The notes under the pieces are model-generated. The model was not told the origin of the DNA. It searched no databases and worked only from the letters and a program-made list of their open reading frames with translations. A program made the translations under genes and the position numbers. This document shows positions 6,028-10,523 of a stretch of DNA of 10,523 nucleotides, one piece after another. Position 1 is the stretch's first letter. Every line of letters starts with the position of its first letter. This DNA is from Candidatus Sericytochromatia bacterium (GTDB lineage Bacteria; Cyanobacteriota; Sericytochromatia; JACMPN01): positions 1 to 10,523 of the forward strand of contig JACMPN010000411.1 in the NCBI GenBank assembly GCA_014377495.1. Reading direction: 5' to 3'.

Positions 6028-7095
6028 CTAGCGGTTCCGGACCCCGAGGCCTGGGCCTGCGGGCAGGATCGGCTGACCGTCGACGACGGTGACGCCGACG
6101 AACGGGTCGTCCGTGATCAGCAGGTTGCCGTCCAGGTCGAGATAGTCCGCCAGGGAGGCCAGTTGGGCGGCCATCGTGATTCCGAGGCTGCTCTCGATCA
6201 TGCAGCCGATCATGATCTTCATGCCCAGTGACTTGCCGATGATGATCTTGTCCAGCGCCGCCTGGGGACCACCGGCCTTGGACAGCTTGATGTTGATGCC
6301 GTCGAAGGCGCCCCGCAGCCGGGTCAGGTCCTGGATGACGTACGTCGATTCGTCGGCAATGAGGGCCAGGCGGGTCTTGTCCCGCAGCCAGCGCATGTCC
6401 TCGAGGAACTTGGCCGGGAGCGGTTGCTCGACCATGACGACGTTCATGTCTTCCAGAAAGCGGATCATCGACAACGCTTCGTCGGCGTTCTTCCAGCCTT
6501 CGTTGGCGTCGACCCGGATCGGCTTGTCGGTGAGGGCGCTGATCCGGGTCATGATCTCCCGGTCATGTTCGCCGCCCAGCTTCACCTTCAGAATGGGGTA
6601 AGGGGCTGCTTCGATGATCTTCTGCTCGACCATGTCCGGCGTGTCGATGCCGATGCTGTAGCTCGTCAGGGGCAGGGTGCCGCCGCTCAGGCCGAGCAGG
6701 GCGTGCAGGGGCAGGCCGGCCTTTTTGCCGTGCCAGTCGAGGATGGCGGCATCGACAGCGGATTTGGCCGCCAGATAGCCTGTGACGGCCTCCCGCCGGC
6801 GCAGGAATTGCCGATGACCCCAGACGGGCATCGACAGACAGGCCCCGGCCAGACTGCGGGCGGCCTCCATGCAGCCCTCGGGCGTCTCGTCGTAGCGTGG
6901 CAGCGGTGGCGCCTCACCCAACCCCGTGATCCCGTCCCGACAGACGGCGACGACGAGGTTGCGTTTGCTGTGGCAGGTGTCGCGGGCCGTCGTCCAGGGG
7001 TGCAGCAGGGTCAGGGAGATTTCCCAGGCCCAGAATGACCAGCCGTCCGGATCCGCCGCGAGTAACTCAGCCTGGGGATGGGGTGCAGTCTGCAT
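6028..7095 (-). CDS. Dipeptide epimerase, enolase superfamily (L-Ala-D/L-Glu epimerase type)
   Basis: The 355-residue protein has the muconate-lactonizing-enzyme subgroup layout: an N-terminal capping domain (about 20-130) and a beta/alpha barrel. The catalytic lysine pair is K170/K172 in LKVKLGG, with the opposing K270 in INIKLSKAGG. Metal ligands are D196 in RVDANEGW, E223 in VEQPLP and D248 in IADEST. The barrel ends with IGCMIESSLG (296-305), then D320-L-D322, the DxD signature that binds the dipeptide amino group in Ala-Glu epimerases. This supports epimerisation of a dipeptide such as L-Ala-D-Glu from murein, though relatives act on other dipeptides. No signal peptide is present, so it acts in the cytoplasm. 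The ATG at 7095 has AGAGGA (7100-7105) at good spacing. No murein peptidase or transporter gene is adjacent. Confidence 0.9.
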   Translation of the reverse strand: MQTAPHPQAELLAADPDGWSFWAWEISLTLLHPWTTARDTCHSKRNLVVAVCRDGITGLGEAPPLPRYDETPEGCMEAARSLAGACLSMPVWGHRQFLRRREAVTGYLAAKSAVDAAILDWHGKKAGLPLHALLGLSGGTLPLTSYSIGIDTPDMVEQKIIEAAPYPILKVKLGGEHDREIMTRISALTDKPIRVDANEGWKNADEALSMIRFLEDMNVVMVEQPLPAKFLEDMRWLRDKTRLALIADESTYVIQDLTRLRGAFDGINIKLSKAGGPQAALDKIIIGKSLGMKIMIGCMIESSLGITMAAQLASLADYLDLDGNLLITDDPFVGVTVVDGQPILPAGPGLGVRNR

Positions 7096-7113
7096 AAAAT
7101 CCTCTTGCCCGGG

Positions 7114-7122
7114 ATTTTAACA
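7114..7122 (-). promoter_or_regulatory. Putative extended -10 of the epimerase gene
   Basis: On the minus strand TGT-TAAAAT matches the extended -10 consensus, with five of six bases of TATAAT. No clear -35 is present. Transcription would begin about 12 bases before the ATG, just ahead of the AGAGGA ribosome binding site, giving a very short leader. Confidence 0.4.
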
Positions 7123-7186
7123 TGCCACTGCCGACCGGCACGTGACTCTACCACATGCCAGGCGTGGGTCGAGGCGCCCCCTGCGG

Positions 7187-8788
7187 CTAGAAGCGCAGCA
7201 CCGGACGGAATCCGATGTTGGCGTTCGTGTTCGCCGTCCGAACCTGCGTCATGTTCATGTACCAGATGCCGGCATCAGTGCCATCGGACCAGCACCCGCC
7301 CCGGTGTGTCTTGCGCGTCGTGCCCGTGCCGGCGAACAGCACCGCATCACTGCCAAAGGAGGCATTTGCCGTACTGCCGTCGAGCGGCGCGCCGTAGGCC
7401 GCCAACAAGGGATCGGTGATCAGCCCGACGACGGAGCGGGTGATCAGCGGCATAGTGAGAAACGTGTCAGCACCGGCCACCACCCAGCGGTCAAAGGCAT
7501 TGGACCGGCTGATCGACGCGGTCCATTCCGAAACATTGCCGTTCATGTCAAAGACGCCCGTGGACAAGCCGTTATGCGAAGTCGCCAGGCCCCCGGAGCC
7601 GGTCAGGGTGCGGAACGTGCCGGACTGGGTGAGGTCGTCCGTGAAGGTGACGGCGCCCCCGATGTCGCCGTTGTTATTGTTGTTGCCCTTGACAACGGCG
7701 TTGTTGATCATCGACCAGACGGCCACCGCCGTCCAATCGTCGTCGCCCATCAGATGGCAGGCGGGGTGGAATTCCTGGCACGTCTTTGCGGCCAGGTCCC
7801 AATCAATATTCGTCCACGGTGCGACGTTGGACTTCACCGCCATGGCAGGGGAACTGCCGACGTCCGAGGGATTGGTCGACGGGCTGACGACGGCATCGGC
7901 GTGGCAGGCTTCAAACTTGCCGACATAGATGCCGCCGAGCTTGGATTCCCGATAGTCCGAGTTTGGGGCGCCACCCGGCACCGCCGACACCCAATACCCG
8001 ACAGGGAGCGTGTTCATCGCGAGGGTGCTGCCGCCCACAGGCACCACAGCCGAGCCGCAGTTCGCCGGGTTGATCAGCTGATAGGCCGTAAACAGCGGGA
8101 TCCAGACGAAGTCGCTGCTGACTCCCCCGACATTGGTCACCACGGTGTGCACAGTCAATTCAGAGGCGATATCCTCGGGCGCCAGGTGACTGACCCCCGT
8201 CCCGAGCCCGCTGGCGACGTTGACGGTCGTGTCGAGCCGATCCCCGATCCCCGGCAGCAACGGCAGGATGACGTTCAATGCGCCCGACACCGAATAGCTT
8301 GCCCCACTCCCGCTGACCGTGACGACGTTTGAGGAGTTCTGGGCACCTCCCTGGGTGATCGACACGGTATCCGTTCCGGGGCTCGAAAAGGCCTCGGCAC
8401 TGATCTTGTACATGCCGGCCGGCACGTTGGAATAGTGCATCGTCATGACCGTGTTATTCGCCGTGGGATGGTTAGTGCCCGCGACGGTGCCGGTCACGAT
8501 CGACCCGTTCCAGTTCAGGAGTTTGACGGTGATGTGGTTGATGTTCGCGGCGGTCCTGGGAGACAGTGCCTTGGCGGCAAAATCGGTCGGCACCGTCAGG
8601 GACACCCGGATCGAGGCAGCGCCAGCCGCCGGGTCGCCATCGGCACCCCGGAGGCTTCCGGTGGGCAAGCCGGGCGTCGGACTGACTGTGCAGGCGGCAG
8701 CCAACAGGCTGAAGCCCAGGAGCGTCCGCCCCAGCGCCCGGCGGAGCCGCCCCGGTGCGGTCGGGATGTGTCCAATTTGCTCACGCAT
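7187..8788 (-). CDS. Lipoprotein with SUMF1/FGE-like C-terminal domain (paralogue A)
   Basis: The 533-residue protein begins with an Arg-rich n-region, a hydrophobic stretch (TLLGFSLLAAA) and a lipobox ending at C33, so it is probably exported and lipid-anchored. Residues 55-190 are a Thr/Val/Ser-rich beta-sandwich-like region with a YSNVPAGMYKISAEAF core. The C-terminal part (about 223-533) has the formylglycine-generating-enzyme/SUMF1 fold: SSDFVWIP (224-231), GGIYVGKFEA, DDDWTAVAVW, FDMNGNVSEW (413-422), RGGCW (496-500) and the terminal IGFRPVLRF. The catalytic cysteine pair of true FGE is not at its usual place, so sulfatase activation is unlikely. A lectin-like binding or structural role is possible. 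It carries a five-Asn run (369-373). Its ATG follows the stop of paralogue B after three bases, with GAGG (8798-8801) inside B's last codons, so the pair is almost certainly co-translated. Confidence 0.85.
   Translation of the reverse strand: MREQIGHIPTAPGRLRRALGRTLLGFSLLAAACTVSPTPGLPTGSLRGADGDPAAGAASIRVSLTVPTDFAAKALSPRTAANINHITVKLLNWNGSIVTGTVAGTNHPTANNTVMTMHYSNVPAGMYKISAEAFSSPGTDTVSITQGGAQNSSNVVTVSGSGASYSVSGALNVILPLLPGIGDRLDTTVNVASGLGTGVSHLAPEDIASELTVHTVVTNVGGVSSDFVWIPLFTAYQLINPANCGSAVVPVGGSTLAMNTLPVGYWVSAVPGGAPNSDYRESKLGGIYVGKFEACHADAVVSPSTNPSDVGSSPAMAVKSNVAPWTNIDWDLAAKTCQEFHPACHLMGDDDWTAVAVWSMINNAVVKGNNNNNGDIGGAVTFTDDLTQSGTFRTLTGSGGLATSHNGLSTGVFDMNGNVSEWTASISRSNAFDRWVVAGADTFLTMPLITRSVVGLITDPLLAAYGAPLDGSTANASFGSDAVLFAGTGTTRKTHRGGCWSDGTDAGIWYMNMTQVRTANTNANIGFRPVLRF
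7670..7684 (-). repeat. Five-codon Asn run in paralogue A
   Basis: Five consecutive Asn codons (AAC AAC AAT AAC AAC) sit between glycines in the SUMF1-like domain. The same spot in paralogue B (9296-9304) has three AAC codons. The length difference suggests triplet slippage in a surface loop. Confidence 0.6.
8054..8122 (-). repeat. Near-identical DNA block shared with paralogue B (copy A)
   Basis: These 69 bases match 9647-9715 with 8 differences by eye. The inner 51 bases (8072-8122 versus 9665-9715) differ at only 3. The block encodes the SSDFVWIP..FTAYQLI.PANCG segment at the start of the SUMF1-like domain. Flanking DNA diverges quickly. Confidence 0.75.
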
Positions 8789-8791
8789 GGG

Positions 8792-10231
8792 TCAGAACCT
8801 CAAGACTGGTCGGAAGCCGACAGTGCCGGCGATGGCGGTCGGGGCATAACTCATCTGGATGCACCAGACCCCGGCGCCTGCTACATCGCCCCAGGAACCA
8901 CCGCGCACGGCTCGCTCGTTGCTGGTGGCAGACGTCGTCCAACGATCGAAACCGAAAGCGGGAACGCCGGCGCCGGCCGTCGTCGCAGGCAGGCCGAAGG
9001 TGCTCAGCAGGCTATGGGTGGCCAGACTGGTGACGTAATTGCTGGCGGGATGAGGTCGGCCGCTGTCCGCATCGTCGATACGATAGCTGGTGCCGGTCGT
9101 GCCGACCGTGGCAGTCCATTCCTCGACGTTGCCGTTCAGGTCATAGACACCATCGTCTGTCCCGGTGTGCGTCGTCAGGTTCACCGGCGCGATCCAGCCG
9201 GCCCTGTTACCGGAGCCTGTGATGGCGGCGCCGCTGGCGACGGCCGTGTCGTCGGTAAACGTGACAGCGGTGTCGTCCGTGTCTTGCAGGCTGCCGTTGT
9301 TGTTGCCATAGACCGTCAGGTTATGGAGTTGGGTCCAGACGGCCATGGCCGTCCATTCTTCGTCGTTGATCAGGCCGCACCGGGGATGATAGGTGCGGCA
9401 CGCGTTGACGGCATCATGGAAGGTGATGGCCCGCCAGGGGATCACAATCCTCCGCACGGACAATTCCGAGCTGCCGCCGGGGATCGCATTGGTGGCGTTC
9501 GAGCGCGACGCTTCGTATTTGCCGCAGTAGAACCCGCCCAAAACCCTGTCACGCCAATGGGTCCCCGGCGTCCCGGCCGCGGGGCGTGATGCGACCCAGT
9601 AGCCGGCTGGCCGGGCCGAGTCGGCGATGGAAAACCGCACGTTGCCGCCGCAATTGGCGGGTGTGATCAGCTGGTAGGCCGTGAACGGCGGGATCCAGAC
9701 GAAGTCGCTGCTGACGGCGCTCTTGACGACCGTATAGGGGTGGACGACGAACGGATTGGCGGCATCGTCCAAGGCTTTGGCCCCGGCCTTGACCAGTTTC
9801 AGGTTGACCGTCAACGTCTGGTTGTTGAGGATTCCGGTATCGGTGACTGTGACGCTTGCGCCGGAGACCGTGGTCCTACTTTCGGCGATATTGTAGGTCT
9901 CACCGGGCGACCCAAAAGCTTCGACCGCGACGCGGTGGGTGCCGAGTGGCACATTGTCGAACCGGACCGTCCGGGTGCTGCCGAACGGGGCCACCACGTA
10001 TTGCGTCTCTCGCACATTGCTGACGTCGTACAGGCTGGCCACGTAGTGATGCACGTCGGTGGTCATGGCCTGGGTCGTGAAGCCGGGGTTGATCACGACG
10101 TCGATCGTGGCCCGGCTGGCATCCGGCGTGGCCGCCGGCACGGTCTGGCATCCGGCGGCCAACACCACGGCAGCGGCCAGGCCGAGCCGGGTTTGACGGC
10201 CGAAAACGTGATCAGCAGGTGCGTGTGTCAT
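8792..10231 (-). CDS. Lipoprotein with SUMF1/FGE-like C-terminal domain (paralogue B)
   Basis: The 479-residue protein has a signal peptide (GLAAAVVLAAG) with the lipid-attachment residue C28. A beta-rich domain at about 40-150 (FDNVPLGTHRVAVEAF core) is followed by the SUMF1-like domain from about 173: SSDFVWIP (174-181), GGFYCGKYEA (232-241), NDEEWTAMAVW (289-299), YDLNGNVEEW (363-372), RGGSW (443-447), GVWC (454-457) and the terminal VGFRPVLRF. It shares domain order and many motifs with the next gene and is its tandem paralogue. Both keep the C-x6-C pair (C278/C285 here) and the Cys of PANCG (C194). The two other cysteines, C236 and C457, sit at different places from those in A. True FGE catalytic cysteines are not recognised. 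The ATG at 10231 has TTGAGGTT (10237-10244) upstream. The substrate or ligand is unknown. Confidence 0.85.
   Translation of the reverse strand: MTHAPADHVFGRQTRLGLAAAVVLAAGCQTVPAATPDASRATIDVVINPGFTTQAMTTDVHHYVASLYDVSNVRETQYVVAPFGSTRTVRFDNVPLGTHRVAVEAFGSPGETYNIAESRTTVSGASVTVTDTGILNNQTLTVNLKLVKAGAKALDDAANPFVVHPYTVVKSAVSSDFVWIPPFTAYQLITPANCGGNVRFSIADSARPAGYWVASRPAAGTPGTHWRDRVLGGFYCGKYEASRSNATNAIPGGSSELSVRRIVIPWRAITFHDAVNACRTYHPRCGLINDEEWTAMAVWTQLHNLTVYGNNNGSLQDTDDTAVTFTDDTAVASGAAITGSGNRAGWIAPVNLTTHTGTDDGVYDLNGNVEEWTATVGTTGTSYRIDDADSGRPHPASNYVTSLATHSLLSTFGLPATTAGAGVPAFGFDRWTTSATSNERAVRGGSWGDVAGAGVWCIQMSYAPTAIAGTVGFRPVLRF
8796..8803 (-). promoter_or_regulatory. Ribosome binding site of paralogue A embedded in the end of paralogue B
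   Basis: The minus-strand octamer TTGAGGTT contains GAGG nine bases before the ATG of paralogue A and is formed by B's final Leu-Arg-Phe codons (TTG AGG TTC). The same octamer precedes paralogue B at 10237-10244. Paralogue A encodes the same Leu-Arg-Phe end with CTG CGC TTC, which makes no such site. Confidence 0.6.
9647..9715 (-). repeat. Near-identical DNA block shared with paralogue A (copy B)
   Basis: This is the partner of 8054-8122, with 61 of 69 bases matching by eye and 48 of 51 in the inner part. It encodes the junction into the SUMF1-like domain. Confidence 0.75.
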
Positions 10232-10257
10232 GTCCCAACCTCAATCGACGGGTGCTG

Positions 10258-10269
10258 GTTTCCGGAAAC
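10258..10269. promoter_or_regulatory. Twelve-base perfect palindrome in the gap upstream of paralogue B
   Basis: GTTTCCGGAAAC is a perfect inverted repeat, 26 bases upstream of the paralogue B start and inside the 58-base gap after the preceding gene. It could be an operator half-site pair or a weak hairpin. No T-tract follows on the minus strand. Confidence 0.3.
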
Positions 10270-10289
10270 GGCCTGTCGCATGGGGCGCC

Positions 10290-10523
10290 TCACAGGTCCA
10301 CGGCGCCGGTGGCCGGATTCGTGCCGTTCACGACGGTGATGGCGTTGTCGATCCGCGGCGTGGGGGTGGCTGTCGGGGCGGGGAGGGCGCCCCCGTTCGG
10401 TGCCGCCGTCGGCACCGCCGTCGGCGCCGTCGTCGGCACCGGGTCTGGGGTCGGGGCCGGGATGGGCTCGGTGGTGGGGGGCGGGGTCGGTTCGGGATCA
10501 AAGGTGCGCAAGGAGGACGGTCC
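10290..10523 (-). CDS. C-terminal fragment of a Pro/Thr-rich protein, running off the window
   Basis: The minus-strand frame is open from the window edge to a TGA at 10290-10292, so this is the last 77 residues of a longer gene. A TTG at 10509-10511 could be a start, but the frame stays open upstream and a truncated gene is more likely. Most of the fragment is a low-complexity linker of Pro, Thr, Ala and Glu with repeated PTP/PTA units, typical of extracytoplasmic or wall-spanning linkers. The end is a short tail, ITVVNGTNPATGAVDL, with no recognised domain. It precedes the two lipoprotein genes by 58 bases on the same strand and may share their transcript. The composition alone could also reflect GC-rich repeats, so function is not assigned. 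Confidence 0.55.
   Translation of the reverse strand, partial: GPSSLRTFDPEPTPPPTTEPIPAPTPDPVPTTAPTAVPTAAPNGGALPAPTATPTPRIDNAITVVNGTNPATGAVDL

Noticed and set aside
7142..9589. Long plus-strand open frames opposite the lipoprotein pair
   Set aside because: Arg/Gly/Asp-rich shadow translations with no motifs. The minus strand encodes signal peptides and SUMF1-type motifs in order.
7187..10231. An active diversity-generating retroelement
   Set aside because: No reverse transcriptase, no template repeat and no near-identical variable repeats are in the window. The similarity is kept only as a finding to check outside it.
7187..10231. True formylglycine-generating enzymes that activate sulfatases
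   Set aside because: The catalytic cysteine pair is not at the expected position near the C-terminus and no sulfatase gene is adjacent.

Overview
This is a GC-rich bacterial chromosomal window with tightly packed genes. It has no tRNA, rRNA, CRISPR array, insertion sequence or phage gene that I can see. The phylum cannot be fixed from the sequence. GTG and TTG starts, GAGG-type ribosome binding sites, extended -10-like motifs and type II signal peptides all fit a GC-rich bacterium with lipoproteins. A little-studied environmental lineage is possible but is a guess.

Layout. (1) Positions 141-1571, minus strand: a soluble GAF-GGDEF diguanylate cyclase. (2) Positions 1757-5294, plus strand: a compact four-gene run, divergent from the cyclase. 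It encodes a stand-alone cobalamin-binding domain of the methylmalonyl-CoA mutase type, a cystathionine beta-synthase with a C-terminal CBS-domain pair, a cystathionine gamma-lyase/synthase family enzyme, and a GNAT acetyltransferase. The first three genes overlap one another by 14 and 1 bases. (3) Positions 5295-5533: a convergent gap with hairpins. (4) Positions 5534-5932, minus strand: a small TerB-like helical protein. (5) Positions 6028-7095, minus strand: an enolase-superfamily dipeptide epimerase. (6) Positions 7187-10231, minus strand: two tandem paralogous lipoproteins, each with a beta-rich domain followed by a formylglycine-generating-enzyme-like (SUMF1) fold, only 3 bases apart. 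(7) Positions 10290-10523, minus strand: the Pro/Thr-rich C-terminal end of a gene that runs off the window.

How the genes may work together. The plus-strand operon looks like reverse transsulfuration (homocysteine plus serine or an activated serine to cystathionine, then to cysteine and 2-oxobutyrate). The cobalamin module may belong to the disposal branch in which 2-oxobutyrate becomes propionyl-CoA, methylmalonyl-CoA and succinyl-CoA. No mutase catalytic subunit is present here, so this link is inferred. The epimerase suggests recycling of cell-wall or other dipeptides. The tandem lipoproteins are the least explained part of the window. They share a lectin-like enzyme fold but lack the known catalytic cysteine pair. 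They have swapped cysteine positions, and one short block is nearly identical in DNA while their C-terminal ends have diverged.
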